Part shown: positions 13,601-19,403 of the stretch, piece after piece
How positions within the stretch are numbered: the stretch's first letter is position 1
Layout: every line of letters begins with the position of its first letter
Assembly (NCBI GenBank): GCA_016793465.1
Contig: JAEUJW010000092.1
Coordinates: forward strand, 1 to 51,557
Reading direction: 5' to 3'
Source of the DNA: Myxococcales bacterium
GTDB lineage: Bacteria; Myxococcota; Polyangia; Nannocystales; Nannocystaceae
Length of the DNA stretch: 51,557 bases
Program-made: the position numbers and the translations under genes
The notes under the pieces: generated by a model
The model's database searches: none
What the model saw: only the letters and a program-made list of their open reading frames with translations
Told to the model about the DNA's origin: nothing

Positions 13601-13835
13601 GGCCGGCGGCTCCACCGATGTGAAGAAGTGGGCCCTCTCCACCGAGATCGCCGCCTACCGCGTCGGCTTCCTGCTGTGCAACGACCTCGTGGTCGCGGCT
13701 CACATCATCTCGCAGGAGCAGAGCAGCTTCGGCTCGTCCATGACGCCGAAGGACAAGATCAAGGAGCTCGTCCTCTACAGCATCAGCGAGGACTACTTCA
13801 AGGCGCGCAAGGGCATCGGCATGGCCGTCGCCTGA
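1614..13835 (+). CDS. Giant cytoplasmic TPR superhelix protein (4,073 aa), AgmK/GltI-like
   Basis: One uninterrupted gene of 12.2 kb. The N-terminus (MEVTTRIKSRLTEVTEW) has no signal peptide or membrane segment, so the protein should be cytoplasmic. Residues 1-400 are TPR-like helices. Residues about 405-606 are low-complexity Ala/Lys/Glu, dominated by KAAAE and KAAAD repeats, predicted to be a long single alpha-helix or coiled coil. From about 610 to 3,800 the protein is one continuous array of TPR helices with a longer period of about 105-115 residues, recognised by recurring A-L-x-A-L-E/D-R/K-L-Y and W-x-x-L motifs. The last 270 residues are less repetitive. Very large TPR proteins next to AgmX/PglI-domain and TPR-lipoprotein genes recall AgmK (GltI) of the M. 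xanthus gliding machine. Function by homology is inferred. TTA, CTA and TCA codons are absent from most of the gene. Confidence 0.8.
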   Translation: MEVTTRIKSRLTEVTEWSGVIDEFEAQANSAASPQAQSAAFFQLAQACEGVFLDKAKAMAFYQTAVKRDRENLNALQQARTIYQQMANLEMVTKLMSLELRANRDPNRAPGLNYAYGRALLNLRQVDNARQYLEAAASADGRNQEFQDRFQETLYDRGNWQFALQNIFNQLIALTGSSDPLAATVENAGHPLSTAYLRAARVLQQEAAEDQRLLPLLFKSLDADPLNDEAGYIAETMLAAGGHLQHIQKLQDRRAALVQDQGKKVKLLRQFALIWQVRLNNADMASYFYRQALEYAYSLGEATLKDELGADWHLGAFYLLKKTAERTNNSEGLVELGARGLAVITDPRDAALVALISGEIAWKLRQDTDTARSLFGWAANVAGDNPIIKEFVAKHGQIQAADTGAADRAAAEKAAADKAAAEKKAAADKAAADKAAADKAAAEKKAAADKAAAERAAAEKAAAAEKAAAAQKAAADKAAADKAAADRAAEERAAAEQAAAERAAAERAAAEAAAETDRAAAAAAETSAAAADDAAAAEQAAAAQAAAEAAEKAAAEKAAAEKAAAEKAAAEKAAAEKAAAEKAAAEKAAAEKAAAEKAAAEKAAAEAVPGESIEINGETFTPDEQKILNAARNAESAGGNRAIDAWRDASNKLAGKRYPRQRLRELYAEAGKWSNVADLLKDELKGDPTRDLEHTKAAYWQLIEIYRDHLRQPGLVVTTLASLEKVLEDAKDTEALLKVVETQQVQFDAMKRWPDLIGRIRRRAELTTDPAGRTTLHLEAGRLFLDKFNNQAEAIKSFESVLESDENNAEAITKLKDLYAKRRDWEKMVHIQQKELVLLDNPAQKMEQLLDIARTAVSKIKKNALSIELWNQVLQSDPTNHEALEQLEGLLEREKEWAQLANVLRTLTEVEKDHSKKVQYLVKLGALYSDKLDDAKSAITAWEQLYRLEPENRRAQDALKKLYLVVGDMESLQEFYAKQDKWGEFVRVLEKESETAEGQQRSTLLLKIADLYHTRLDKADKAVKALEKALSFDDNNLTVAEALIVLYEEAKDERHISVPLKIKLNHNQDPAERQQLLRRLADLAERIAGDQALAFGYWRNAFAEDHTQPDSRDNMVRLGEEIGAWNELVESLKAGIEKYGTDPESIPQRLKLAEIYEKRLSDLDAALAANQAILEINGEQPIALTALERLYLALGREEDLLNILRTQLSLATNDDDRRSIQTHIGSIQEQAGHTEQAIAAYEAVLATGVEDLGALGALDRMYLQQGKWEALADILRRELAATSEDNAEARAGFLLRLGVLTQDKLSAAPDAVDLYRQVLDVDPTNEEARKRLEGWLGDDALKLTVATILLPVYERLQFWPQMVQALEIQVAAAQSVGQRVELLLQIGGIQAQTIGNAAAAFDAYSRAFKQDPHNEQAQAELEKIAHIEDRFADFAALYEEAVAGDLPSDLQKNLLMKLAALYDQRLGNGAKAIESYKKAVEVDAENVSALDALEKLYNRDQNWADLLGVYRSKVALTSEPAGRQDLRFRIAYLQDAMLDQKEAAIATYNEILADEFENVQALVALDRLYLGRSEWALLAENLERQLALSQDLVAQVELNLRLGDLRLNKLEQPGQAVETYNRALAIDPTNATALSALETLLTNESQQLTVAKTLEPHYRTANNWPRMIQTYEIMVTHSQDPEEKIGLLHRIAELQESGMDDQAKAFEALGRAFKVDPANQTTQDRLETLARQMGSYQQLVALYDESIPDIVDDQLIIRLLVKIAQIYETILADAAKAAASYERILGIDPANFEAVDALIQVHLNQNNFDALVNAVVRKSEMVTDVADRKSLLNYAAQIREVQMQDLPGAIALYQQVLAIDDADQGALDSLDKLYVTTEAWEPLRDIYRRKTELAAEPEHRTHWLHLLGQVYDQKLTDVEHAIETYQAILDIQPADYHAIQALDRLFGQAERWSDQLGILERAVEVAPAREEKTELRHRIGALWENQLADMVRAVEAYRETLAHAPDHAPTIAALDRIVHGTNEPMLAAEVLGPLYDQLAEWEKLVDIYEVMVKNTQDPAGQIERLHMIASIYERQLSQFDQAFNAYARALAIDPTLETTIDQLHRLAEVTGEWEKLAGLLAQQAENILDPATKVQMIHRLARVLEAKLNRVDDAIARYLAILEIDGENREAIAQLDRIFSGLERWPALVENLRRQIAITAEEQEIIALQYRMGQIYQNNMSNLPQAIEAYRAILDIDPDHAMTRGALELIFTEGEHQAEIAAILEPLYQAGRNWEALIKLADVKLNATSDVAERLEIIRSTAEICESQLGDAGQAFYWWLRAYMDDPLSETVNEQLDRLAELTQEWGYIVDVGEQVLENAELSQDVRLAVLLRSGQVLDRRMNDTARAIVAYNKVLAINPEHAEALQALDRLYTQSNQWEELADILQRRIKTTMDGEVLVDLEMRLADDFEKWLANPEAAIAAYNRAIDIEANNMKALERLEVLYLSARRWQDLYNTYEKMSSITNTDDDTAACYQHMAKLASETLGRESDAVDLWNKVIDFRGEDPLALGELAGLHERAERWEELAEVLERQVYAVHDKNHKVAIYQTLGRVYGEKLGKERNSLDSWLAARDLNGRDVETLTALHRIYQQSESWMELNETLAALISLGARTLGTEQLRDYYAQVGRIQAEYLMDTNAAIEAWRHVVELEPSSLEALAALERLYSGEARWQEVVQVLERKGKVVQTVPEKIDVLMQVAGIWENQIGNKTEAAGVYLEILELDQSFMAAHEALEAIYRDTQDWAPLIELFLRQIDIFEDPNFKVTVSQKMAKVYEENLGDLDGAFESLKYAFNIDYANEDTSRELERLATAANKWGELLNEYNGIVRTIEDKNEQCELWVKIGRWYGEHLNRVDYGLKALEEALKLNPNSVNALREMASFYRRSGNNAELAKTLTRVVPLEVDSNVQVRTLLHLAEVQDTGLADIPAAIHSYRRVLEIDGENVAALDHLARLHESQGQWEDLVSVLDRRVGTLDEPERVIALRKRIGAVQDGQIHSPAHAIETYRSILDSEPTDRDALSALERLYLAGNQIPEYLGVLEAELDATNDKNEQIAIYDRMAHALVNLAGDPLRATEMLEKILLLDKNRDVTYRQLEELYVRLEKWTELVETYRNHIEVTPAAATKIELLLAMGQVYEKQIQDIDRAIETYREILEINPQHYDAAVTLARLEEQIEDWQAAIKTLGKLVELSKDPELRVQHLTRMGQVYQQKLEQPDQSEFRLTQALELNPGYVPALISLTELYKARRDWLKAARNLESAVEYSNFKLEKTNLAAEAGFIYYEELDKKEKAVSLFAKVLDLDPEHVKVGRVLAQIYYDDGNFAGADPIYDVLIRKTDQLGLSDQDQRDMLLRAAKVARKLGNTDKALKHYKKAFDIDPTNRDVLVGRADLLFEKEDWEAAFKLYQTILVQHRDTQSSEETVLVYYRLGMIKKRQNEPRKALNYLEKALEVDAHDLATLDAVIELQTAANDWEGVIQAKRAMIDVADGEKQADIYKEIGKLYLEKLGNWQKSAQAYSSALDLQPKDYPLLHTLLDIYTKYKQWEDAVRIIDRIVEIEKDGKRRSKYNYTAAVLLRDEIKAHDEAIDRFNMVLDDDPSFLKAFQAIDTMVTKSKDWKTLERSYRKMLKRLPQNEQGDLKITLWSNLAEIYRTRLKDLKAAAAAFEVAAKLDPSNVERHFLLAELYEALSVDNPTEFSAQAVKEHQILIAQEPFRYVSYHALFNIYSKSKQVDKAFCVARTLVFLKQATPEEQAVYEKYNVAEFQQARQRLSEETLRRHVFHPDEDLFITGILGSIAPALAAWRANPLPNYLKPSDRTDINSDPSLVARMAKYVMNVLNVGQPDLYLRPDEPGDLNLLNAVRDNRVAPTMVVFSNLLKGKNEKHLAFALGKHMLDLYLPHYAYVALDRSPQNLKQIFLTCMHVCDMETGLPKAELDAYAREIFSRLPGGARDQMRSLMRKFVEAGGSTDVKKWALSTEIAAYRVGFLLCNDLVVAAHIISQEQSSFGSSMTPKDKIKELVLYSISEDYFKARKGIGMAVA
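2827..3430 (+). repeat. KAAAE/KAAAD-coding low-complexity repeat
   Basis: About 600 bp of degenerate 12-15 bp repeats built on gccgagaaggccgcc, encoding alternating Lys/Glu and triple Ala. The stretch 3268-3425 is most regular (KAAAE repeated about ten times). It separates the N-terminal TPR block from the main TPR array and is a likely site of copy-number variation. Confidence 0.9.
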
Positions 13836-13859
13836 CGCGGGTCCCGAGACCGTCGACCA

Positions 13860-13886
13860 CCGAGGCGGCCCACGAGGCCGCCTCGG
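13860..13886 (+). terminator. Strong intrinsic terminator after the giant TPR gene
   Basis: CCGAGGCGGCC (13860-13870) pairs perfectly with GGCCGCCTCGG (13876-13886) across a 5-nt loop, followed by ccgtttaatgttc. It starts 25 bases after the stop codon. The rest of the gap to 14062 shows no recognisable feature. Confidence 0.8.
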
Positions 13887-14062
13887 CCGTTTAATGTTCG
13901 GCCTTCTCGGCGGCGGCTCGGCGACGGGGTCGTCCTCGCGGCGGCGAGGGCGCTCGTATCGAGGCGCGTCAGGCGGCGTCGATGCGCCCGAGGGGCGGAT
14001 CGATAGTCACCGAGCCTGGGTCGTTGACGCCGGCCTCACGGCGGCGGCCTCGTCGGCGGCGC

Positions 14063-15682
14063 TCAGTCGCTGCTCTGCAGCAGAGGCCCGGAGCGGTTCG
14101 ACGGCGGGGCCGAGTCGCGGATGCCCTGGACCGCGTAGATCGGCAGGGCCTCGCGGCGTCCGCGGAGCTGCACGGCCTTGCGGGGCTCGACGATGATGTG
14201 CGGCCCGGCGAACTGCAGGGTCGATTCGCTGATGATGATCTCGCCGGGCTTGGCCAGGCTGCACAGGCGCGCCGCGATGTTCACCGCGTCGCCGATGACC
14301 GTGTACTGCAGCGTGCGCGACGAGCCGATGGCGCCGGCGATGACCGGCCCGGTGTTGACGCCGATGCCGATGCTGACGCGCTCGCGGCCCTGGTCCTGGC
14401 GCAGCCGGTTGAACTCCTCGAGCGCGCGCATCATGTCGAGGGCGCAGCGGACGCTGCGGAGCGGCGCGTCGGGCAGCTCGACCGGGGCGCCGAACAGGCC
14501 GATCACCTCGTCGCCGACGTATTTGTCGAGCGTGCCGCCGTGGCGGAACAGCACGTCGACCATCACCTCGAAGTACTCGTTGAGCGTGACGACCATCTCC
14601 TCGGGCGGGTGGCGCTCGCTCATCGCCGTGAACCCGCGGATGTCGGCGAACAGCATGGTCACGTCGCGCCGCGAGCCGCCCTGGTTGAGCGTCAGCTGGC
14701 CCGACACGATCTGCTCGACCAGGTTGGGCGACAGCAGGCGCTGGAACTGGGCGCGCTTCGAGGCCTCGTGTTCGATCTTGTTGGCCAGCAGGTTGTTCTC
14801 GATGGCGACCGCGGCCTGGGTGGCGATGCCCGAGAACAGCAGCAGGTCGCGCTCGGTGAACGCGCCGGTGGCCAGCATCGAGTCGACGTGCATGGCTCCC
14901 AGCAGCCTGTCGTTGTAGAGCAGCGGCACGCACATGGTCGAGCGGATGCCCTGCATGATGATGCTCTTGGCCGCCTTGAAGCGCTCGTCGACCATCGCGT
15001 CGGAGGACAGCACGGCCCGCTTCTTCATGCGGACCTCGTCGAGGATGCTCTTCGACAGCTTGATCTCCTCGTCGCGCTTCTGGCGGACGTAGCGGGCGAC
15101 GAACTCGTCCTTCTCGCTGTCTAGCAGCAGGATGACGGCGCGGTCGGCCCGGATCAGCTGGAAGGCCTCGTCGACGATCTTCTGCAGCAGGGTGTCGAGG
15201 TCGGCGTCGATCGACAGGCGCTGCGAGAGCTCGTGGGCGATGCGCAGCTTCTCGTAGTCGGCCTTGAGGACGGCGATGTCCTTGATGTCGTTGGCCGGGA
15301 GGAAGCGCGAGCTGGCCGACAGGGTCGACTGGACCTGGCTCTGGACCTGGTCCGGGGTCATCGTGACCTTGCGGATCGGGACCTTGTCCTGCGGGCGGTC
15401 CTCGGTGAAGCGATAGGTCGTGTTGCCGAGGGAGATCTGGTCGCCCGACTTCAGGACTCGCTCGCTGACCTTCTCGCCGTTGACGAAGGTGCCGTTGAGG
15501 CTGCCGACGTCGCGGATCACGTAACGGCCGTCCGGACCGAGGGTGATCCGGCTGTGCTCCTTCGAGACGATGCGGTCGAGGACCTGGATCGAGTTGTCTG
15601 GATGGCGCCCGAGGGTGTTAAACGAGGAGAGCGGGTGCTCGACCGGATGATCCCCCCCGAGCAGGATGAGCTTCGCTGCCAT
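14063..15682 (-). CDS. FHA-GAF-class III adenylate cyclase
   Basis: A 539-residue signalling enzyme predicted to make cAMP. Domains in order: FHA (about residues 15-90; LGRHPDNSIQ, SKEHSRI and SLNGTFVNG motifs, phosphothreonine binding), GAF (about 140-320) and a class III nucleotide cyclase domain (about 350-510). The cyclase has both metal aspartates (FADIRGFT and GDEVIGLFGAP), the DK lysine and the D of VIGDAVNIAAR. That Lys/Asp pair is typical of adenylate rather than guanylate cyclases. No membrane segment is seen. I chose ATG 15682 because GGAG lies 7 bases upstream; the frame extends to 15754. The FHA domain suggests control by a Ser/Thr kinase, and kinase genes occur elsewhere in the window. 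It is transcribed away from the coiled-coil gene at 15915. Confidence 0.9.
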   Translation of the reverse strand: MAAKLILLGGDHPVEHPLSSFNTLGRHPDNSIQVLDRIVSKEHSRITLGPDGRYVIRDVGSLNGTFVNGEKVSERVLKSGDQISLGNTTYRFTEDRPQDKVPIRKVTMTPDQVQSQVQSTLSASSRFLPANDIKDIAVLKADYEKLRIAHELSQRLSIDADLDTLLQKIVDEAFQLIRADRAVILLLDSEKDEFVARYVRQKRDEEIKLSKSILDEVRMKKRAVLSSDAMVDERFKAAKSIIMQGIRSTMCVPLLYNDRLLGAMHVDSMLATGAFTERDLLLFSGIATQAAVAIENNLLANKIEHEASKRAQFQRLLSPNLVEQIVSGQLTLNQGGSRRDVTMLFADIRGFTAMSERHPPEEMVVTLNEYFEVMVDVLFRHGGTLDKYVGDEVIGLFGAPVELPDAPLRSVRCALDMMRALEEFNRLRQDQGRERVSIGIGVNTGPVIAGAIGSSRTLQYTVIGDAVNIAARLCSLAKPGEIIISESTLQFAGPHIIVEPRKAVQLRGRREALPIYAVQGIRDSAPPSNRSGPLLQSSD

Positions 15683-15914
15683 CGACAACTCCGCATCGTA
15701 GGGCAGCGCACAGGTGGGATCAACCCGCATGTGCGGCGCTCGCGCTGTCGCCACGGGCTTCGGGGGCGGCTTTCACGGGCCACCGAGCGGCCGCAGTTCG
15801 CCGGTGCTCGCCACCCGACGCGGGGCCGGTTCCGCGCCGCGGCGACCGCCCGACCGTCCCGCCGGGGACCCCGGCAAGCGCTGTCGTCGCCGCAGGAGCG
15901 GCCCGTCCTGCAGT

Positions 15915-18863
15915 ATGATGGGCCGGTCAAACGACCCTGTGTCCTACTCGCCCGCATATGTAGCTTTGGAGCGATGGCTGCTCGCAAAGCGCGTGGCCGT
16001 GCTGTCACCTGCGGGCCCCGAAGGTCCGCGAAGGCTCGCCGCGGCGGGCGCGGGCCTGGTCCTGGTGGTCGGCGGCAACTGCCCCCCGGGGCCCGGTGTG
16101 GAGGTCTGGGCAGGAGATCCCAGCTTCCCGCTGCCGCTGCCGCTGCGAGCGTCCAGCGTCGATGCGGTGCTCTGCATCGAGGCCTACGAGGGCCTCGCCC
16201 CCGAGCGCCGCGCGGCGTTGATCCAGGACGCTCGCCGCGTGCTGCGTCCGGGCGGCGTGCTGGCGGTCTGGGGCGAGTCGCTGGCCACCCACGAGCGTGA
16301 GGTGCGGTCCGGCTTCCCCGAGGTCGCGGCGCTCGGGCAGATGCGCTGGACAGGTCTCAGCCTGGCGCCGGTCGGCGAGGCGCCAGCGCCAGCAGTGCGC
16401 CTGGTCGAGGATCTGCTGCCGCGGAGCCCGTCGGCGGGCCCGTTCCTGATCCTCGGCGGGGCGACCGACCTCGGGTCGCTGATGGCGGAGTGCCTGATCG
16501 TGCCGCTCGATGCGGCTGCAACCGCGCCGGCGGCAGTACTAGCGGCGGACACCCGTACGGAGGCCGCGGATCGACCCGCCGCGTCGATCGCCGAATCGAG
16601 CGCCTCCGAGGCACCGCCTGCGTCTGCGGCGCCGGAGATCGCCACACCCGCGGAGCGGCCGATCGCAGCGCCGAGGTCGGGTGCGCCTTCGACGCTCCCG
16701 GTGATCGCTCCCGTGCCGAGCGCGCTGCAGGGCCCGGGGCTCGACGAGGGCGACCTGCTCGACGCGCTGTTCGAGGCGGCCGCTCCGAGCGCCGCGATGT
16801 CGACTCCGGCCGTCGCTCCGCCGGCGCTGCAGACCGGGCCGAACGCCGAGCTGGCCATGCTGCGTCAGAAGCTGGCCGGCGTGACCGCCGAGCGCGACGG
16901 CCTGGTCGCCGAGGTGGCCGAGCTGCGGGCCCGCATCGACGCCCGCCCCCCCGACTCGACGCTGGCCTCGGCCGTGAATCAGGCGCTGGTCGACGAGCCT
17001 GCCGCCGAACCACCGCGAGCCACCGCCGACGCGGCCTTCGATCGCGACCGCCTGCGCGAGGAGCTGTCGCGGCGGACCGCCGACATCCAGGCGCTCGAGA
17101 CCAAGCTGTGGCAGGCCGAGGAGGACGCCCAGCGCGAGAACCTCGAGAACGTGCGCCTGGTGACCGACGTCGATCGTCTGCGCGAGCAGGTCGACCGCAG
17201 CCGCGGCGTCGAGGAGGAGCGCGTGCAGGAGCTCGAGCGCCTCGGTCACGAGCTGCGCAAGCTCGAGGTGGCCCACGCCGAGCTGCAGGGCCTGCACCAG
17301 ACCCGCGAGCAGCGCCTGCGCGAGCTCGAGGCGGTCGTGGAGGGCGAGCAGGGCCCGCCGGAGCTGGCCTCGCTGCAGGCCGAGATCCGCGAGCTCGGGG
17401 CCGAACGCGACCAGGCGCAGGCGCTCGAGCGGGCGGCGGCCGAGCTGGCCAAGCGACGCGAGCGCGAGCTCGCCGAGGCCGCGCGGACGATCCGCGAGCT
17501 CCGTCGCACCGTCGAGGAGCACGCCGGCACCGCCGCCAACCTGCGCGGCGAGCTCGCGGTCATCCAGGTCCGCGTCGAGCAGTTCGCGTCGACCGTGCCG
17601 AAGCTGCAGGAGCGCGTGCGCGACTACCAGAAGCGCAGCGCGGCCCGCGACGAGGAGACCAGCGAGCTCCAGCGCCGCGTCGAGGAGGCCGTCGCCGAGC
17701 AGCAGCACCTGCGCAACAAGCTGCGTCTGACGCGGCAGGAGCTCGAGGGCATGGCCGCCGAGCGGGCCGCCGCCGAGGCCGAGCACAAGCACCTGCGCGA
17801 CGAGCTCGCCGCCAAGCGCCAGGCGGTCGAGCAGCTGCAGCAGATCGTCGGCCTGCGCGACGACGCCGGCGGCGACGAGGCCGCGGCCCTGCGCGCGCTG
17901 CTGGCCAAGCAGGCCAGCGACCACGCCGCCGCGCTGCTGCGCAACGACGAGCTGCAGCGGGCCGCCGCCGAGGCCGAGCGCGAGCGTCTGCAGCGCGTCC
18001 AGCTCGAGGCGTCGATCCGCGGCGAGGAGCAGGAGTACCTGCTCTACCAGCTCGACACCGCCGAGCAGCGCATCTGGGAGATGAACGACGCCACCGACCG
18101 CAGCGCGGCGCGGCTGGCCGCCGGCCTCGCTCAGCTCGAGAAGCAGAAGGAGCAGTACGAGGACCTCATCGACCAGCTCGAGGTCACCCGCAACCTGATG
18201 GCCGAGGCCCAGGCCCAGGTCGTCGAGCTCGAGCGCCAGCTCGCCAGCGAACGCACGCGGGTGGCCCGCCTGACGGTCGACGTCGGCGGCCGGGTCGACA
18301 TCGACGTCGAGGACGACGGACCGGAGCCGGGCACCTTCGACCTGCTGGTCGACGACTCGGACCGCGACGACACGGGCCCGCGGCCGCGGCTGCGGCGCGA
18401 CCCGAGCGGCCCGGATCCGCTGGCCGGCATCGACTTCGACGACGACGACACCGGGCCGAGCCTGGCCTCGCGCCTGGCAGGGTCGAACTTCGCCGACGAC
18501 GACCTGCTCGACGGCGGCTCGGGGGTGCAGATCGACCTCGACGACGACGAGGGCCCGTCGCGCCCCGACACCCGGGTGCAGATCGACCTCGACGACGAGG
18601 ACGAGGACGACGACGCGCCCCCGCCGCTGCCGGCCGCGCCGAAGGCGCTGCGCACGCAGTTCCTCGACGACGACGAGGACATGTTCACCATCGACACCGA
18701 CGCCATCGAGCTGGCCACCCCGACGCCGGCGCCCCCGGTGCCCGACCGCCCGGGCTTCGACCAGAAGCTGACCGACCAGTCGAACGCCCGCATTGTCATC
18801 GAGGTCCTGGAGGACGAAGCCTGGCCCGAAGACGGCGCCGTGCCCCCGGACGACGAGTCCTGA
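15915..18863 (+). CDS. Methyltransferase-like head, long coiled coil and acidic tail protein
   Basis: About 982 residues. The head (roughly 15-140) resembles a class I methyltransferase: a core strand pattern, SSVDAVLCIEAYEGL, then ARRVLRPGGVLAVWGES, the usual post-motif II-III pattern. The glycine-rich SAM loop looks degenerate (VLVVGGNCPPGPG), so catalysis is doubtful. A Pro/Ala-rich linker follows (about 200-310). Residues about 315-790 are heptad-rich coiled coil (LRQKLAGVTAERDGLVAEV onward). The tail is strongly acidic, with repeated VQIDLDDD(E) motifs. The layout recalls myxobacterial motility scaffolds such as AglZ and FrzS (pseudo-receiver plus coiled coil) but with a different head; that analogy is inference. 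The start is uncertain: ATG 15915, ATG 15918 and GTG 15942 are possible. TATGAT at 15914-15919 looks like a -10 box, which would favour 15942. Confidence 0.75.
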   Translation: MMGRSNDPVSYSPAYVALERWLLAKRVAVLSPAGPEGPRRLAAAGAGLVLVVGGNCPPGPGVEVWAGDPSFPLPLPLRASSVDAVLCIEAYEGLAPERRAALIQDARRVLRPGGVLAVWGESLATHEREVRSGFPEVAALGQMRWTGLSLAPVGEAPAPAVRLVEDLLPRSPSAGPFLILGGATDLGSLMAECLIVPLDAAATAPAAVLAADTRTEAADRPAASIAESSASEAPPASAAPEIATPAERPIAAPRSGAPSTLPVIAPVPSALQGPGLDEGDLLDALFEAAAPSAAMSTPAVAPPALQTGPNAELAMLRQKLAGVTAERDGLVAEVAELRARIDARPPDSTLASAVNQALVDEPAAEPPRATADAAFDRDRLREELSRRTADIQALETKLWQAEEDAQRENLENVRLVTDVDRLREQVDRSRGVEEERVQELERLGHELRKLEVAHAELQGLHQTREQRLRELEAVVEGEQGPPELASLQAEIRELGAERDQAQALERAAAELAKRRERELAEAARTIRELRRTVEEHAGTAANLRGELAVIQVRVEQFASTVPKLQERVRDYQKRSAARDEETSELQRRVEEAVAEQQHLRNKLRLTRQELEGMAAERAAAEAEHKHLRDELAAKRQAVEQLQQIVGLRDDAGGDEAAALRALLAKQASDHAAALLRNDELQRAAAEAERERLQRVQLEASIRGEEQEYLLYQLDTAEQRIWEMNDATDRSAARLAAGLAQLEKQKEQYEDLIDQLEVTRNLMAEAQAQVVELERQLASERTRVARLTVDVGGRVDIDVEDDGPEPGTFDLLVDDSDRDDTGPRPRLRRDPSGPDPLAGIDFDDDDTGPSLASRLAGSNFADDDLLDGGSGVQIDLDDDEGPSRPDTRVQIDLDDEDEDDDAPPPLPAAPKALRTQFLDDDEDMFTIDTDAIELATPTPAPPVPDRPGFDQKLTDQSNARIVIEVLEDEAWPEDGAVPPDDES

Positions 18864-18943
18864 GGCGGAGGGGCCGCCGGCCCGTCCCCCAGGTCCGTGA
18901 GTCCGGCCCGGGTCCGGCCGGCTCGATCGATCGACTTTCAGGC

Positions 18944-18972
18944 TTGACGGGAGGACCGACTCGTCCTAGCTT
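18944..18972 (+). promoter_or_regulatory. tRNA-Leu(CAG) promoter
   Basis: TTGACG (18944-18949), a 17-bp spacer and TAGCTT (18967-18972). The predicted start near 18979 is just upstream of the mature tRNA 5' end at 18986. Confidence 0.65.
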
Positions 18973-18985
18973 CCTCGTCCCACCC

Positions 18986-19070
18986 GCGAGGCTGGCGAAA
19001 TTGGTAGACGCGCACGGTTCAGGTCCGTGTGTCTTACGACGTGGGGGTTCGAGTCCCTTGCCTCGCACCA
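18986..19070 (+). tRNA. tRNA-Leu (anticodon CAG)
   Basis: The acceptor stem GCGAGGC (18986-18992) pairs with GCCTCGC (19060-19066), followed by discriminator A and an encoded CCA. The D-loop region is ggcgaaattggtagacgc. The anticodon stem ACGG/CCGT encloses loop TTCAGGT with CAG at 19020-19022. There is a long class II variable arm (gtgtcttacgacgtg), as expected for leucine tRNAs, and the T-arm is GGGGGTTCGAGTCCC. It has its own promoter and terminator. Confidence 0.97.
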
Positions 19071-19105
19071 GAGAGGTCCCAACCGGGACCTCTCTTTGTT
19101 TCTTC
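19071..19105 (+). terminator. Intrinsic terminator of tRNA-Leu(CAG)
   Basis: GAGAGGTCCC (19071-19080) pairs perfectly with GGGACCTCTC (19085-19094) across a 4-nt loop, followed by tttgtttctt. It begins directly after the encoded CCA. Confidence 0.9.
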
Positions 19106-19123
19106 TCCCGGCGGCCGCCAGCG

Positions 19124-19345
19124 TCAGGCCTTGACCACCTCGAGGCTCTTCACCTCGATGCTCGGCCCCGACATGTGGATGCCGAAGCCGCCGCCCTCGA
19201 CCTTGCCCTGGACCTTCACCCGCTGGCCCGCCTTGGCGCCGCACTTGCTCAGCCGGTAGACGTCGCCGTCGTCGGTCACGAGTTCGAAGAAACCCCCCTC
19301 GAGGTCGTTGTGGCGCACGGTGCCGGTGAAACTCTCGGTTGCCAT
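19124..19345 (-). CDS. Small beta-rich, OB-fold-like protein of unknown function
   Basis: A 73-residue protein starting MATESFTGTVRHNDLEGG. Alternating short beta-strand patterns (FFELVTDDGDVYRL, QRVKVQGKVEG, SIEVKSLEVV) suggest a small OB-like or NfeD-like barrel, similar in size and pattern to small DUF5818-type proteins. That resemblance is a guess from pattern. There is no signal peptide and no cysteine pair. It is divergent from the HMP-kinase-like gene with 58 bases between the start codons, so the two probably share a promoter region. The tRNA terminator lies just beyond its 3' end. Confidence 0.65.
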   Translation of the reverse strand: MATESFTGTVRHNDLEGGFFELVTDDGDVYRLSKCGAKAGQRVKVQGKVEGGGFGIHMSGPSIEVKSLEVVKA

Positions 19346-19403
19346 GGCGGCCAGTGTAACCGAGCCAGGCAGGCGCGCCAGCGGAGCTGGTAGGCTCCCG
19401 GAC

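Noticed and set aside
1638..13703. A 4,021-codon open frame antisense to the giant TPR gene
   Set aside because: It arises because the sense gene avoids TTA, CTA and TCA codons. Its translation is Val/Leu/Asp/Arg-rich low complexity without any domain, while the sense strand has clear TPRs.
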